Counted from the stretch's first letter, positions 9,963 to 20,813 are shown. The stretch: DNA of 64,000 nt from Limosilactobacillus reuteri (GCF_013694365.1 NZ_CP059275.1:124001-188000), one strand, 5' to 3'. Numbers and translations are program-made. The notes: a model not told the origin generated them from the sequence alone.

Positions 9963-10805
9963 ATGGCAAAGATAAAAATTGTTTGTGACTCATCAGCAGG
10001 ATTAACTGATGAAGAAATTAAAAAATATGACATTACAATTATACCATTAAGTGTAATGATTGATGGGACGGTATACGTTGAGCGTGAAACAATTACAAAC
10101 GAACAGTTCCCTGAAATGATGAAGAATGCTAAGTCACTACCAAAGACTTCCCAGCCACCAATTGGGAAGTTTGTAGATGCCTTTGATAAGCTAGGTGAAG
10201 ATGGTAGTGAAGTATTATGCGTTACAATGATGGAATCAATTAGTGGGACCGTCCATGCGGCTGAACAAGCGGCTGGAATGACAAAGACAAAAGTTACAGT
10301 CTACGATTCCCAGTCAACCGACCAAGTAATGGGCTTCGAAATAATTGAAGCAGCCCAAGTGATTGAAGCTGGTGGTAGCGTTGAAGATGCAATTGCTAAG
10401 ATGAAAGAAGTACTTAGTAAATCTGAACTTTACTTGGCAATTGATAATCTTGATAATTTAGTTGCTGGTGGCCGAATTAATAAATTTGCTGGTGCTATTT
10501 CTAACCTATTAAACATTAAGGTTATGCTCCATGTGTATGACGGTCAGATTCATATTGAATCAAAAGGCCGTGGCATTAAATCAATGCATAAGGAATGGGA
10601 TAAGATTTTAGATGAAATGGCACGGGGACCAAAAGTTAAGCGAATTGGAATTTCTCATGTCGATGCTGGCAAAGAAGTAGAACGCTTATTAGCAAAAATA
10701 AAAGAACTTTATCCAGAAATCGAGGTTACTGTTCGAGAGACAGTGCCAATTATTGCAACTCACACTGGAATGGGTGCTTGTTGTTTGCTATACTATACAG
10801 AATAA
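9963..10805 (+). CDS. DegV family fatty-acid binding protein
   Basis: DegV proteins (FakB type) hold a fatty acid for phosphorylation by the kinase FakA. The 280-residue protein starts with KIVCDSSAGLT, contains TSQPPIGKF near 62-70 and SISGTVHAAEQAA near 90, and has the conserved DNLDNLVAGGRI near 162. These fit both lobes of the family. No fakA gene is adjacent, so the partner must lie elsewhere. The bound lipid is unknown. Confidence 0.9.
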   Translation: MAKIKIVCDSSAGLTDEEIKKYDITIIPLSVMIDGTVYVERETITNEQFPEMMKNAKSLPKTSQPPIGKFVDAFDKLGEDGSEVLCVTMMESISGTVHAAEQAAGMTKTKVTVYDSQSTDQVMGFEIIEAAQVIEAGGSVEDAIAKMKEVLSKSELYLAIDNLDNLVAGGRINKFAGAISNLLNIKVMLHVYDGQIHIESKGRGIKSMHKEWDKILDEMARGPKVKRIGISHVDAGKEVERLLAKIKELYPEIEVTVRETVPIIATHTGMGACCLLYYTE

Positions 10806-11450
10806 ATGGATAGACAAAAAGAGACAAGAGATCGGCGTACTTTGCTGATAGAAATAGGTAATGCGGTTACTCATGGGATTGGAGCAGGACTATCAATTGC
10901 TGGCTTGATCTTGTTAATTATCAGAGCTGTTCATACTGGTAGTCCCATGCGAATTGTTACCTTTACTATTTACGGAAGTGCTTTAATTCTTTTTTACCTT
11001 TCGTCAACCTTATTTCATGCCTTGATCTTTACACGAGCTAAACGAGTCTTTCAAATTCTCGACCATTCAATGATCTTTGTGCTTATTGCCGCGACTTATA
11101 CCCCCTATTGTTTAGTTAGTATCCGCGGCTGGTTAGGCTGGACAATTTTCGGCGTGATTTGGGGCTTATCTGTTATTGGAATCGTGTATAAATGTATTTG
11201 GTTAAAACATAAAAGTAAATATTCAACCATTATTTACATTCTAATGGGCTGGCTATGTCTAGTTGCCTTCATGCCTCTCTGGCATGCGCTTGGTCCAGTT
11301 GGCTTCGGATTGCTTTTACTAGGAGGACTTTCCTTTACTCTTGGCGCCCTCTTTTACAGCCGGCCAACGGCATATACCCATTTGATTTGGCATATTTTTG
11401 TCCTCATCGGCACGATATTAATGTACTTTTCAATTCTTTTATACGTTTAG
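10806..11450 (+). CDS. Hemolysin III / PAQR family membrane protein
   Basis: The 214-residue protein has about seven hydrophobic helices and the family landmarks: GNAVTHGIGAGLS near residue 18, SSTLFHAL near 66, LDHSMIFVLIAATYTP near 84-99 and HLIWHIFVL near the C-terminus. The His and Asp residues in these blocks form the metal site in PAQR relatives. The name hemolysin is historical and does not show toxicity. No operon partner is recognisable. Confidence 0.9.
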   Translation: MDRQKETRDRRTLLIEIGNAVTHGIGAGLSIAGLILLIIRAVHTGSPMRIVTFTIYGSALILFYLSSTLFHALIFTRAKRVFQILDHSMIFVLIAATYTPYCLVSIRGWLGWTIFGVIWGLSVIGIVYKCIWLKHKSKYSTIIYILMGWLCLVAFMPLWHALGPVGFGLLLLGGLSFTLGALFYSRPTAYTHLIWHIFVLIGTILMYFSILLYV

Positions 11451-11939
11451 ATGAGTGAACTGAATTTAATCTGGGCGGAAGATTTGAATGGTTGGATTGG
11501 CAAAGATAATACAATTCCGTGGCATGTTTCTGCTGATATGAAGCATTTTAAGACAAAAACTACTGGTCACCCAATTATAATGGGGCGAAAAACTTTTGCT
11601 TCTCTTGGCAATAAACCGTTGCCTAAGCGAGAAAATATTGTGCTTACCAGTCAGAACATAGATGCTGAAGGAGTGAAAGTCGTTCATTCTTTAGCTGCCC
11701 TTAAAGAATATCTTAAAGCAAATCCAAACGAATATTTTGTAATCGGTGGGGCAACGATCTATCAGCAATTACTCCCAATGGCGACAAAGCTAACACGAAC
11801 GGTGATAAATAAGCAAATTGTTGGAGATACAAAAATGCCAACGATCGATTATGACCGTTGGCACTTAGTAAACCACAATAATTATGAAAAAGATGACCAG
11901 CTAATTTGTCGTTTTGAAGAATGGGAACTAAACGTATAA
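11451..11939 (+). CDS. folA: Dihydrofolate reductase
   Basis: FolA reduces dihydrofolate to tetrahydrofolate and replenishes the folate used by thymidylate synthase, encoded next to it. The 162-residue protein shows IWAEDLNGWIG near the N-terminus, PWHVSADMKHF (24-34), IMGRKTFASLG near 43 and FVIGGATIYQQ near 98. These are the usual folate and NADPH binding blocks. The native order in lactobacilli is thyA then folA; here folA comes first. Confidence 0.96.
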   Translation: MSELNLIWAEDLNGWIGKDNTIPWHVSADMKHFKTKTTGHPIIMGRKTFASLGNKPLPKRENIVLTSQNIDAEGVKVVHSLAALKEYLKANPNEYFVIGGATIYQQLLPMATKLTRTVINKQIVGDTKMPTIDYDRWHLVNHNNYEKDDQLICRFEEWELNV

Positions 11940-12902
11940 ATGGCAACAAATATAAATGAAGAGCAATACTTAGACTTAATTCGTTATGTTTTGACGAATG
12001 GACATCAAAAGGGTGATCGGACAGGAACTGGTACTAAGTCTGTTTTCGGATATCAGATGCGGTTTGACTTAAGCAAAGGTTTTCCTATTTTAACTACCAA
12101 GAAAGTCCCATTTGGCTTGATTAAGAGTGAATTACTATGGTTTTTACGAGGTGACACTAACATTCGCTTCTTACTTCAACACAAGAATCATATTTGGGAT
12201 GAATGGGCATTTAAGAAGTGGGTGGAAAGTGCTGAATATCAAGGCCCAGATATGACAGACTTTGGTCACCGCTGGCTTAAAGATCCAGAGTTTAAGCAGG
12301 TCTATCTCCAAGAAAAGAAGGCATTTTGTCAGCGAATTCTTGAAGATGATGATTTTGCCCAAAAGTATGGCGATTTAGGGCTTGTTTATGGAAGTCAGTG
12401 GCGAAAATGGAAGACGAGTCAAGGCGACACAATTGATCAAATTGCTAATGTTATCCAGCAGATTAAAACTACTCCAGATTCACGACGGATGATTGTTTCA
12501 GCTTGGAATCCAGAAGATGTTCCTTCCATGGCTCTCCCTCCATGTCACACAATGTTCCAATTTTATGTTAATGATGGAAAGCTTAGTTGTCAGCTCTATC
12601 AACGGAGCGCCGACATCTTTTTAGGAGTTCCATTCAATATCGCTAGTTATGCATTATTGACGCATATGATTGCTCATCAATGTGGTCTAGAACCTGGCGA
12701 GTTTGTTCATACATTAGGGGATGCTCACATTTATCTGAACCACCTTGATCAAGTTAAAGAACAGCTGACAAGAACACCTCATGAAGCTCCTAAATTGATT
12801 TTACCTACTAAACCAAAACCAATCGATCAATATGAAATGACTGATATTAAATTAGAAGGCTATACTTATGAGCCGGCAATCAAGGCTCCCGTAGCAGTTT
12901 AA
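11940..12902 (+). CDS. thyA: Thymidylate synthase
   Basis: ThyA methylates dUMP to dTMP using methylene-tetrahydrofolate. The 320-residue length, about 50 longer than the E. coli enzyme, is the long form known from Lactobacillus casei, with the insert at about residues 90-140. The catalytic cysteine is in [10 protein letters not shown] near residue 202, and [18 protein letters not shown] near 220 binds nucleotide. It pairs with folA. Confidence 0.97.
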   Translation: MATNINEEQYLDLIRYVLTNGHQKGDRTGTGTKSVFGYQMRFDLSKGFPILTTKKVPFGLIKSELLWFLRGDTNIRFLLQHKNHIWDEWAFKKWVESAEYQGPDMTDFGHRWLKDPEFKQVYLQEKKAFCQRILEDDDFAQKYGDLGLVYGSQWRKWKTSQGDTIDQIANVIQQIKTTPDSRRMIVSAWNPEDVPSMALPPCHTMFQFYVNDGKLSCQLYQRSADIFLGVPFNIASYALLTHMIAHQCGLEPGEFVHTLGDAHIYLNHLDQVKEQLTRTPHEAPKLILPTKPKPIDQYEMTDIKLEGYTYEPAIKAPVAV

Positions 12903-14813
12903 ATGCAAACAATGCGTGCAGAGGGCCTAACCAGCACATACGGTGAAAAGACCTTATTTGATGATATTTCGTTTATTATCAATGAAAATGATCGAATTGG
13001 ACTGATTGGTGTTAATGGAAGCGGGAAAACAAGTCTTCTTAACGTAATTAGTGGGGAAGTAAACCCAGAAGGTAGCGGTCAGATCACTAAACCCAATGAT
13101 TATACGATCGGTTATTTAAAGCAGCAACCAGAGCTTGATGAAAATAAAACAATCATGGAAGCTGTTTTTGAAGGTAAACAACCAGTGTTTGAAACGATTC
13201 GCCAATATGAGTTGGCGCTTGAACGCTTTACAAAGCACCCGGAAGATCCACAAGCAATCGACCGTTACACAAAAATGCAGGCACGAATGGATCAAGAAGA
13301 TGCATGGGAAGCAGATAGTCGGGTGAAGACGATTCTGACCCAGTTAAAGATAAAAGATGTAAGTCAAAAGATTGCTCAACTTTCTGGAGGACAAAAGAAA
13401 CGGGTTGGGCTAGCACAAGTCTTAATTCAACAGCCAGATCTCTTATTACTGGATGAACCGACTAACCACTTAGACCTCGATTCGGTAGTTTGGCTCCAAG
13501 ATTTTCTTCGTAGTTATAAGGGTGCCGTCCTTGTTGTTACCCACGATCGATACTTCCTTGATCAAATTACAAATCATATCTGGGAACTATCTTTTGGTAA
13601 ACTTTATCACTACGAGGGAAATTATCAGGACTTTGTAGCAAAAAAGGCGGAACGAGTAGAATTAGCTAAAGATACTGAGAAAAAGAATCAACAGCTGTAT
13701 AAAAAAGAATTAGCCTGGATGCGGACAGGTGCAAAAGCCCGTTCCACAAAACAAAAGGGGCGAATCAATCGGTTCCACGAATTAGAGGGAAAAATCGGTA
13801 ATCTTAAAACCGATGAAGATATTGCTATTAATCTTGGATCACAACGTCTAGGGAAAGATGTTATTCAATTTAAGGATGCTAACTTAAAATTTGATAATCA
13901 TCAAATCCTTCATGACTTCAATTGGCTTGTTCAAGCAGGTGATCGAATTGGAATTACTGGTGAAAACGGGGCAGGTAAGACGAGTTTATTAAACGTAATT
14001 GCCCAACGTGTCCCTCTAGATAGTGGTGTCCTTAAGATTGGTGAAACCGTTAAGTTAGGATATTATACCCAGCAAACAGAAGGAATTGACAATGATAAGC
14101 GGATGATTAGTTTCTTGTCTGAAATTGCAGATAATGTTACTGATAAAGATGGTAATAAGCTTAGCGTTACCCAATTATTAGAACGTTTCCTATTCCCTCG
14201 CTTTATGCATGGTACTTTGATCCGAAAGCTTTCTGGGGGTGAAAAGCGACGATTATACCTCTTAAAAATCTTAATGCAGCAGCCTAACGTCTTATTACTA
14301 GATGAACCAACTAACGACCTTGATATTGGAACACTGACAGTTCTTGAAGATTACCTAGATAATTTTGCGGGAACTGTTATTACGGTTTCTCATGATCGTT
14401 ATTTCTTAGATAAAGTGGCCGACAATTTGCTAGTCTTCAATGGAAATGGTGATATTGAGCGTTATACGGGACGCTTTACTGATTATTTAACTGCTAAAAA
14501 AGAAGAAGCAGATAAGGATAAAGAGCTTAAAAATGATCAAAAAGCCCTTGCTAAAAAGCAGGCAAGTAAGCAAGAACCAGCCAAAAAAGAAAAAACAAAA
14601 CTTACTTATGCTGAACAACTCGAGTGGGATCATATTGATGAAGAATTAGACGCCCTTGATCAACAGCATCAGCAATTAGAAAATGAAATGGCTAAAGCAG
14701 CAAGCGATTATACGAAAATTGCTAAGTTACAGAAGCAGCTAAATGAAATACAAGAAAAAATTGATGAAAAGACAGCTCGTTGGGAGTATTTAAGCACATA
14801 CGTTGACGAGTAA
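12903..14813 (+). CDS. ABC-F family ATP-binding protein (Uup-like)
   Basis: The 636-residue protein has two ATP-binding cassettes and no membrane segments, the mark of ABC-F translation factors. Cassette one has GVNGSGKTS near 37, LSGGQKKR near 161 and LLLDEPTNHLD near 181. Cassette two has GENGAGKTS near 352, LSGGEKRR near 443 and LLLDEPTNDLD near 463. A charged coiled-coil tail after about residue 540 resembles Uup. A role in ribosome function or DNA maintenance is likely. Nothing points to antibiotic resistance. Confidence 0.9.
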   Translation: MQTMRAEGLTSTYGEKTLFDDISFIINENDRIGLIGVNGSGKTSLLNVISGEVNPEGSGQITKPNDYTIGYLKQQPELDENKTIMEAVFEGKQPVFETIRQYELALERFTKHPEDPQAIDRYTKMQARMDQEDAWEADSRVKTILTQLKIKDVSQKIAQLSGGQKKRVGLAQVLIQQPDLLLLDEPTNHLDLDSVVWLQDFLRSYKGAVLVVTHDRYFLDQITNHIWELSFGKLYHYEGNYQDFVAKKAERVELAKDTEKKNQQLYKKELAWMRTGAKARSTKQKGRINRFHELEGKIGNLKTDEDIAINLGSQRLGKDVIQFKDANLKFDNHQILHDFNWLVQAGDRIGITGENGAGKTSLLNVIAQRVPLDSGVLKIGETVKLGYYTQQTEGIDNDKRMISFLSEIADNVTDKDGNKLSVTQLLERFLFPRFMHGTLIRKLSGGEKRRLYLLKILMQQPNVLLLDEPTNDLDIGTLTVLEDYLDNFAGTVITVSHDRYFLDKVADNLLVFNGNGDIERYTGRFTDYLTAKKEEADKDKELKNDQKALAKKQASKQEPAKKEKTKLTYAEQLEWDHIDEELDALDQQHQQLENEMAKAASDYTKIAKLQKQLNEIQEKIDEKTARWEYLSTYVDE

Positions 14814-16025
14814 ATGAAAATAAAACAATTACCAGCTATATTTGAACCAGCACGCCCTGTTTTACAAAAAATAGAGGAGGCCGGCTACGAAGCATATTTT
14901 GTTGGCGGTTGTGTCCGTGACACTATTTTGCATGATGAGATTCATGATATAGATATAGCGACGAGTGCTTACCCTAGTGAAATAAAGGCGATTTTTAACC
15001 ATACTGTCGATACCGGAATTGAACATGGTACAGTTATGATTCTCGACCATGGAACGGGATATGAAACAACTACTTTTAGAACCGAGTCAGGTTACCAAGA
15101 CTACCGCCGTCCTGATAAAGTGACTTTTGTTCGTTCATTAAGTGAAGATCTCCAGCGTCGAGACTTCACAATTAATGCCCTCGCCTTACGGGAAGATGGG
15201 GAAGTTATTGATCTATTTGACGGACTAGAAGACTTGCAAAAACATCTTATTAAAGCAGTTGGCAACCCTAATGAACGTTTTCATGAAGATGCTTTACGGA
15301 TGATGCGGGCCGTGCGTTTTGCAAGTAAGCTTGATTTTGTCATTGATACTGCAACATTAAAAGGGATTAAAGGAAATGCACCATTATTAGAAAAAATTGC
15401 AGTTGAACGAATCCGGGTTGAACTAGAAAAACTATTGCTGGGTCAAAATCCAGTAGCGGGTTTAAAAGATTTTATTGCGACTGGATTGTACCAATATTGT
15501 CCAGGGTTGGAAAATGCGCAAGCTGCTTTATCGGCTTTATTAATCCTTAACCAATGGCATTTGGAAAATGAGGTCCAATTGTGGTCAGTTTTGAGCTTAC
15601 AGCTCCAGCTTGATCAAAAAGAAATTGGTAAATTCTTAAAGAAGTGGAAGACAGCAAATGATTTAATTGCGCAGGTCAAAAAAGTAGTTCCAGCAGTCCA
15701 AGCAATTCGTCAACGTACGCTTACGCCAACACTAATGTTTAATACCGGTGAAACAGCCCTCCATGATGCTAACCAAGTAGCTAAGTTATATGGATGGGCA
15801 ATTAATGATGAGGAATTACAAAAAGCTTATCAAAAATTACCAATTAAAAATGCTAAAGAATTAGCAATTGATGGTCGAATATTAATTACTAAAGCGGGGG
15901 TAAAACCGGGACCATTGATGGGGAAGATTCTTCAGCAATTAACGTTGGCAGTAGTAAATGGCGAAATAGCTAACGATGCAACAACCTTATTAGAAAAAGT
16001 AGAAGAGATAACGAAAGAGGGATAA
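14814..16025 (+). CDS. cca: CCA-adding tRNA nucleotidyltransferase
   Basis: This enzyme adds or repairs the 3'-CCA end of tRNAs without a template. The class II head domain is clear: YFVGGCVRDTIL near 28-39, the metal-binding DIDIATSAYP near 48-57, and RRDFTINALAL near 115-125. The NERFHEDALRMMRAVRFAS block near residue 155-175 belongs to the neck. The length of 403 residues fits the Bacillota form. In Bacillota cca follows a TPR gene (ypiA), found here on its other side because the order is reversed. Confidence 0.96.
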   Translation: MKIKQLPAIFEPARPVLQKIEEAGYEAYFVGGCVRDTILHDEIHDIDIATSAYPSEIKAIFNHTVDTGIEHGTVMILDHGTGYETTTFRTESGYQDYRRPDKVTFVRSLSEDLQRRDFTINALALREDGEVIDLFDGLEDLQKHLIKAVGNPNERFHEDALRMMRAVRFASKLDFVIDTATLKGIKGNAPLLEKIAVERIRVELEKLLLGQNPVAGLKDFIATGLYQYCPGLENAQAALSALLILNQWHLENEVQLWSVLSLQLQLDQKEIGKFLKKWKTANDLIAQVKKVVPAVQAIRQRTLTPTLMFNTGETALHDANQVAKLYGWAINDEELQKAYQKLPIKNAKELAIDGRILITKAGVKPGPLMGKILQQLTLAVVNGEIANDATTLLEKVEEITKEG

Positions 16026-17291
16026 ATGACCTACTCAGAACAAATGCTTGATCAATTAGAAGCAGGAAAATTAAAAGAAGCCCAAAACTCATTTAAACTC
16101 GCACTAATTAATGATGATGATGATATGTTATTTAGCCTTGCGGAGGAATTGTACGCATTGGGCTTTCTTCAACAGGCACGAACGATTTACTTAAAATTAT
16201 TAGATTGTTATCCAGATGAAGATGAATTAAAGACTAATTTAGCGACGATTGCAATTGATGAAGGACATAATGACGAAGCTTTATCATACTTAGCCCAGAT
16301 TAAACCAGACTCGCCAGCTTATGTTCAATCATTACTGGTTGCCGCGGACTTATATCAAACCGAAGAAGAATTTGAAGTGACGGAGGAAAAGTTAAAAGAA
16401 GCTTACGCGTTGGCTCCCGATGAACCAGCTGTTGAATTTGCGCTTGGTGAATTTTACTTTATGGTTGGCCAATATTCTGAAGCAATCCAATATTACTTCC
16501 AACTAATTAAAAATGGGTATACTGACTTTGCAAAAGTTGATATCGCTGGACGTCTAGGGATTTGTTACGCTCAGAGCGGTCAGTTTAAGAAGGCTTTAGG
16601 GTACTTCAATCAGGTTAAACCGGAATACCAGACTAGTGATATTCGTTTCCAAAAGGGGTTGACCCGACTTCAATTAGGAGATACTGAAAAGGCAATAAAA
16701 ACCTTAGAGGATCTTATCAATGATGATAACCAATATGCGTCTGCTTATCCTGAACTAGCAAAGGCATATGAAAAGGAAAATAAGTATCAGCAGGCATTAC
16801 GAGTTGTCCAAGAAGGGCTCAGTGTTGATCAATACAATGAATACCTTTATTCATTAGCAGCTGAAATTACCAGCTACCTTGGCGACCAAAAGTTAATGAA
16901 GAAATACTTGGTAAAAGCGCATGAACTTGCTCCAGAGAATATGACGATTACTTTACAATATAGTAATTTCTTGCTTCACCAACACGATGATGAGGCAAAT
17001 ATTAAGCTCCTGAGTCCATTGGTAAAAGAAGATGAAACAGATCCACAATTATATTGGAATCTAGCGCGGTCATATCAACGAACTGATCAGCTTGAATTAG
17101 CCGGAAAATATTATGAAGCTGCTTTGCCGGCATACAGTGAAAATCCAACATTCTTAAAAGAATTAATTAATTACTACCGCGAAACTGGTGAAACTGATAA
17201 GTTAATGGATGAATTGGAACGCTATCTCCGGTTAGTCCCAACAGACACTGAAATGCAAGATCTTTATGACCAATATGAAGATTACAAATAA
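16026..17291 (+). CDS. Tetratricopeptide repeat protein (YpiA-like)
   Basis: The 421-residue acidic protein consists almost wholly of tetratricopeptide-like helical repeats, for example blocks around FALGEFYFMVGQYSEAIQ, LGICYAQSGQFKKALGYF and LARSYQRTDQLELAGKYY. It has no signal peptide or membrane segment, so it should be a cytoplasmic scaffold. The position beside cca and hup matches ypiA. Its partners are unknown. Confidence 0.85.
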   Translation: MTYSEQMLDQLEAGKLKEAQNSFKLALINDDDDMLFSLAEELYALGFLQQARTIYLKLLDCYPDEDELKTNLATIAIDEGHNDEALSYLAQIKPDSPAYVQSLLVAADLYQTEEEFEVTEEKLKEAYALAPDEPAVEFALGEFYFMVGQYSEAIQYYFQLIKNGYTDFAKVDIAGRLGICYAQSGQFKKALGYFNQVKPEYQTSDIRFQKGLTRLQLGDTEKAIKTLEDLINDDNQYASAYPELAKAYEKENKYQQALRVVQEGLSVDQYNEYLYSLAAEITSYLGDQKLMKKYLVKAHELAPENMTITLQYSNFLLHQHDDEANIKLLSPLVKEDETDPQLYWNLARSYQRTDQLELAGKYYEAALPAYSENPTFLKELINYYRETGETDKLMDELERYLRLVPTDTEMQDLYDQYEDYK

Positions 17292-17567
17292 ATGGCAAAC
17301 AAAGCAGAATTAGTAAGCAATGTTGCTACTGCAACTGGCTTAACCAAGAAGGATGCTACTGCAGCTGTAGATGCTGTTTTCAGTTCAATTCAAGCATCTT
17401 TAGCTAAGGGTGAAAAGGTTCAATTGATCGGCTTCGGTAACTTCGAAGTACGTCAACGTGCTGCACGTAAGGGCCGCAACCCACAAACTGGAGAAGAAAT
17501 CAACATTCCTGCAAGCAAGGTACCAGCATTCAAGCCTGGTAAAGCTTTAAAGGACGCTGTTAAGTAA
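17292..17567 (+). CDS. hup: DNA-binding protein HU
   Basis: HU is the small dimeric nucleoid protein that bends DNA. At 91 residues it has the helical N-terminal part, [18 protein letters not shown] (about 46-63) and the end [13 protein letters not shown], all typical. Codon choice is strongly biased, with GGT, GCT and AAG common, as in a highly expressed gene. Yet the base before ATG is the stop of the upstream gene and there is no ribosome binding site. That cannot be the native context for such a gene. Confidence 0.97.
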   Translation: MANKAELVSNVATATGLTKKDATAAVDAVFSSIQASLAKGEKVQLIGFGNFEVRQRAARKGRNPQTGEEINIPASKVPAFKPGKALKDAVK

Positions 17568-18881
17568 TTGGCAAATCCAATCGTAGCAGTTGTTGGTCGT
17601 CCAAACGTTGGAAAATCAACATTATTCAATCGTATTGCGGGAGAACGGATTTCAATTGTCGAAGATACTCCTGGAGTTACTCGAGATCGTATTTATGCTC
17701 ATGCTGAATGGTTAGGAAAACATTTTAGCATGATTGATACTGGCGGGATCGAAATATCAGATCAACCATTATTGACACAGATTCGCCAACAAGCAGAAGT
17801 TGCTATTGATGAAGCGGATGTAATAATCTTCGTTGCCGATGTAGAAAATGGTGTAACTGATGCTGATGAACAAGTAGCACGAATTTTATATCGCTCCAAT
17901 AAACCAGTGGTCTTAGCTGTTAATAAAGTCGATAATCCAGAACGGCGGAGTGATATTTATGATTACTATTCCCTTGGTCTGGGTGAACCGTATGCAGTTT
18001 CAAGTGTTCACGGTATTGGAATGGGTGATCTTTTGGATGCTGTTATTAAAGAGTTTCCTGATAACGCTGCTAATGATGAAGATGACTCCATTCACTTTAG
18101 CTTTATTGGGCGTCCTAATGTGGGGAAATCATCACTAGTTAATGCAATTCTAGGTGAGAACCGGGTAATTGTATCTAACGTTGCCGGAACTACCCGTGAT
18201 GCCATTAATACTCAATTTGAAACAGCAGATGGACAAAAATTCACAATGGTTGATACTGCTGGAATCCGCAAAAAAGGAAAAATTTATGAGAACACTGAGC
18301 GTTATTCATTGATGCGGTCCATGCGAGCAATTGATGATAGTGATGTTGTACTTGTTGTCCTAAATGCAGAAGAAGGTATTCGTGAATTAGATAAGCACAT
18401 TGCTGGATATGCTCATGAAGCAGGATGTGGGGTTATTATCGTCGTTAATAAGTGGGATACATTAAAAGAAAAAGACCACCGAACGATGACAGATTTTACT
18501 AATCTGATTCGGCAAGAATTCCAGTACCTCAGTTATGCACCAATTATTTTCGTTTCGGCGAAGACAAAGCAACGGTTAAATCAATTACCGGGATTGATCG
18601 AGGAAGTATATCAACATCACCGTCAACGGATCCAATCGGCAGTCTTAAATGATGTTTTAATGGATGCAATTGCTGCCAATCCGACTCCAACACAAAATGG
18701 TCGGCGTTTGCGAGTATACTATGGGACACAGGTTGCAACCGAACCACCAACATTTGTTATCTTTGTTAATGATCCAGAGTTAATGCACTTCTCCTATGAG
18801 CGTTATTTGGAAAATCAAATTCGGAAGGCATTTGACTTTTCTGGTACACCGATCCATTTAATCAAGCGTCAACGGCAGTAA
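17568..18881 (+). CDS. der: Ribosome-associated GTPase Der (EngA)
   Basis: Der is an essential double GTPase for 50S subunit maturation. Two G domains are visible: [13 protein letters not shown] (about 9-21) with DTGGIE, and [13 protein letters not shown] near 183 with DTAGIRKKG near 229. A KH-like C-terminal domain follows. The length of 437 residues is standard. The start is TTG at 17568. The protein begins exactly where the family does, so TTG is accepted. Confidence 0.97.
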   Translation: MANPIVAVVGRPNVGKSTLFNRIAGERISIVEDTPGVTRDRIYAHAEWLGKHFSMIDTGGIEISDQPLLTQIRQQAEVAIDEADVIIFVADVENGVTDADEQVARILYRSNKPVVLAVNKVDNPERRSDIYDYYSLGLGEPYAVSSVHGIGMGDLLDAVIKEFPDNAANDEDDSIHFSFIGRPNVGKSSLVNAILGENRVIVSNVAGTTRDAINTQFETADGQKFTMVDTAGIRKKGKIYENTERYSLMRSMRAIDDSDVVLVVLNAEEGIRELDKHIAGYAHEAGCGVIIVVNKWDTLKEKDHRTMTDFTNLIRQEFQYLSYAPIIFVSAKTKQRLNQLPGLIEEVYQHHRQRIQSAVLNDVLMDAIAANPTPTQNGRRLRVYYGTQVATEPPTFVIFVNDPELMHFSYERYLENQIRKAFDFSGTPIHLIKRQRQ

Positions 18882-20132
18882 ATGGCTGAAAACAACGAAA
18901 ATAAAAACGATATGTTAGAAGCGCTTGATAGCATTGAACAAGTTAAGGTGGGCGATGTTGTCAAGGGTGAAGTTTTGGCAATCGATGACGATCGTCAAGC
19001 TATCGTTGGTATTAAAGATGCAGGGGTTGAAGGTGTCGTCCCTGCTAAGGAATTATCAACCAAGCCAGTTGAAGACATCAATGATGCTGTAAAAGTAGGT
19101 GACGAATTAGACTTAGTTGTCATTTCTAAGATCGGTAACGATAAGGAAAATGGTAGCTACCTTCTTTCTCACCGTCGTCTTGAAGCCCGTAAGGTATGGG
19201 ATGACATTCAAAAGAAATTTGATGAAGGTGAACACATTACCGCCAAAGTCACTCAAGCTGTTAAGGGTGGATTAGTCGTTGATGCTGGAGTTCGTGGCTT
19301 CGTCCCTGCTTCAATGATTACTGATCACTATGTTGAAGACCTTAATCAATTTAAGGGTCAAGAACTTGAATTCAAGATTGTTGAAATCGAACCAAGCGAA
19401 AACCGTTTGATTCTTTCACACAAGGAAATCATTCAAGCTCAACACGAAAAGGCTGCTGAAAAGGTATTTGCTGAATTACAACCAGGCGATGTTGTTGAAG
19501 GTAAAGTTGCACGGATGACTAACTTCGGTGCATTTATTGACCTTGGCGGCGTTGATGGATTGGTTCACGTTTCTGAAATTTCATACGATCACGTTGACAA
19601 GCCTTCTGATGTATTGACTGCTGGTCAAGATGTTAAGGTTAAGGTATTAAGCGTTGACCCTGAACGTGAACGGATTTCATTATCCATTAAGCAAACTTTA
19701 CCAGGACCATGGGATGATATTGAAGAAAAGGCTCCAGTAGACAGCGTATTAACTGGTACTGTTAAGCGTTTGACTAGCTTTGGTGCTTTCGTTGAAGTAT
19801 TCCCTGGTGTTGAAGGTTTAGTTCACATTTCACAAATCTCACACAAGCACATTGCTACACCTGCAGATGTTCTTAAGCCAGGTCAAGAAGTTCAAGTTAA
19901 GGTAATCAATGTTGATCCTGAACACCAACGTCTTGGTTTATCAATGAAGGCTCTTGAAGAACGTCCAAAGGAAGACGAAAACAACAATAACAACGGTGAA
20001 AACTACCGTGGTCGTCGTCGTTCACGTCGTAACAATAACAACCGGAGCTTCATGAACAACGCTCCAGAAGAAGAAAGTGGCTTCTCAATGGGTGACTTAA
20101 TTGGTGACAAGCTTAAGGACCTACGGAACTAG
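18882..20132 (+). CDS. rpsA: S1 RNA-binding domain protein, ribosomal protein S1 homolog
   Basis: The 416-residue protein carries four S1 domains, starting near residues 21, 107, 192 and 278. Repeats three and four match the typical pattern NFGAFIDLGGVDGLVHVSE and SFGAFVEVFPGVEGLVHIS. The tail is rich in Asn and Arg. This is the short Bacillota form of S1, involved in mRNA binding. Codon bias is strong, as in HU. It sits between der and cmk, matching the cmk-rpsA-der-hup order in reverse. Confidence 0.94.
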   Translation: MAENNENKNDMLEALDSIEQVKVGDVVKGEVLAIDDDRQAIVGIKDAGVEGVVPAKELSTKPVEDINDAVKVGDELDLVVISKIGNDKENGSYLLSHRRLEARKVWDDIQKKFDEGEHITAKVTQAVKGGLVVDAGVRGFVPASMITDHYVEDLNQFKGQELEFKIVEIEPSENRLILSHKEIIQAQHEKAAEKVFAELQPGDVVEGKVARMTNFGAFIDLGGVDGLVHVSEISYDHVDKPSDVLTAGQDVKVKVLSVDPERERISLSIKQTLPGPWDDIEEKAPVDSVLTGTVKRLTSFGAFVEVFPGVEGLVHISQISHKHIATPADVLKPGQEVQVKVINVDPEHQRLGLSMKALEERPKEDENNNNNGENYRGRRRSRRNNNNRSFMNNAPEEESGFSMGDLIGDKLKDLRN

Positions 20133-20813
20133 ATGTGTAAGGGATTGCAAGTAGCAATTGATGGTCCGGCCTCAGCAGGAAAGAGTACGGTCGCTAAATT
20201 AGTAGCAAAAAAGTTTAATTATGTCTATTGTGATACCGGCGCAATGTACCGAGCTGTTACATTAGCAGCATTAAACCAGGGCATTGATCCAAAAGATGAT
20301 AAAAAGGTTGCTGAAATTGCTCGGCAAATAAAAATAGATTTTGAACCTGGTGAAACTGAACAAAGAGTTTTCTTGGATGGCAAAGAGGTGACTCATGATA
20401 TTCGGTTGCCGAAAGTAGCAGCAAATGTATCTGCTGTGGCGGCAGTTCCAGCTGTTCGCGAAGAGATGACTAAGCAACAGCGGCAAATTGCTGAAAATGG
20501 TGGAATTGTAATGGATGGACGGGATATTGGTACAACTGTTTTACCACAAGCACCCGTAAAGATATTCATGGTAGCGAGTGCCTATGAACGGGCGCGACGG
20601 CGATACGCTGAAAACCAGGCAAAAGGGATTAATACAACATCGCTTGAAGAATTACAAAAAGCAATTGAATTAAGGGATAAAAAAGACTCAACGCGAAAAA
20701 TTTCACCTCTTACACAAGCACCTGATGCAATCAAATTGGATACAACAAATATGACAATTGATGAAGTTGTGAGTGAAATCAGTAAAATAATAAAAAAACA
20801 CAAGATGAATTAG
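20133..20813 (+). CDS. cmk: Cytidylate kinase
   Basis: Cmk phosphorylates CMP and dCMP to the diphosphates. The 226-residue protein has the P-loop AIDGPASAGKST (about 8-19), YCDTGAMYRAVT near 32-43, DGRDIGTTVLPQA near 130 and the lid RRRYAENQAKG near 155. These are diagnostic. It pairs with rpsA, as in most Bacillota. Confidence 0.97.
   Translation: MCKGLQVAIDGPASAGKSTVAKLVAKKFNYVYCDTGAMYRAVTLAALNQGIDPKDDKKVAEIARQIKIDFEPGETEQRVFLDGKEVTHDIRLPKVAANVSAVAAVPAVREEMTKQQRQIAENGGIVMDGRDIGTTVLPQAPVKIFMVASAYERARRRYAENQAKGINTTSLEELQKAIELRDKKDSTRKISPLTQAPDAIKLDTTNMTIDEVVSEISKIIKKHKMN

Noticed and set aside
10806-11450. Hemolysin III as a virulence toxin
   Set aside because: The PAQR-type membrane protein is widespread in harmless bacteria. 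The name alone is no evidence for toxicity.
12903-14813. ABC-F protein as an antibiotic resistance factor
   Set aside because: The linker and coiled-coil tail resemble the Uup housekeeping branch. There is no resistance-gene context.
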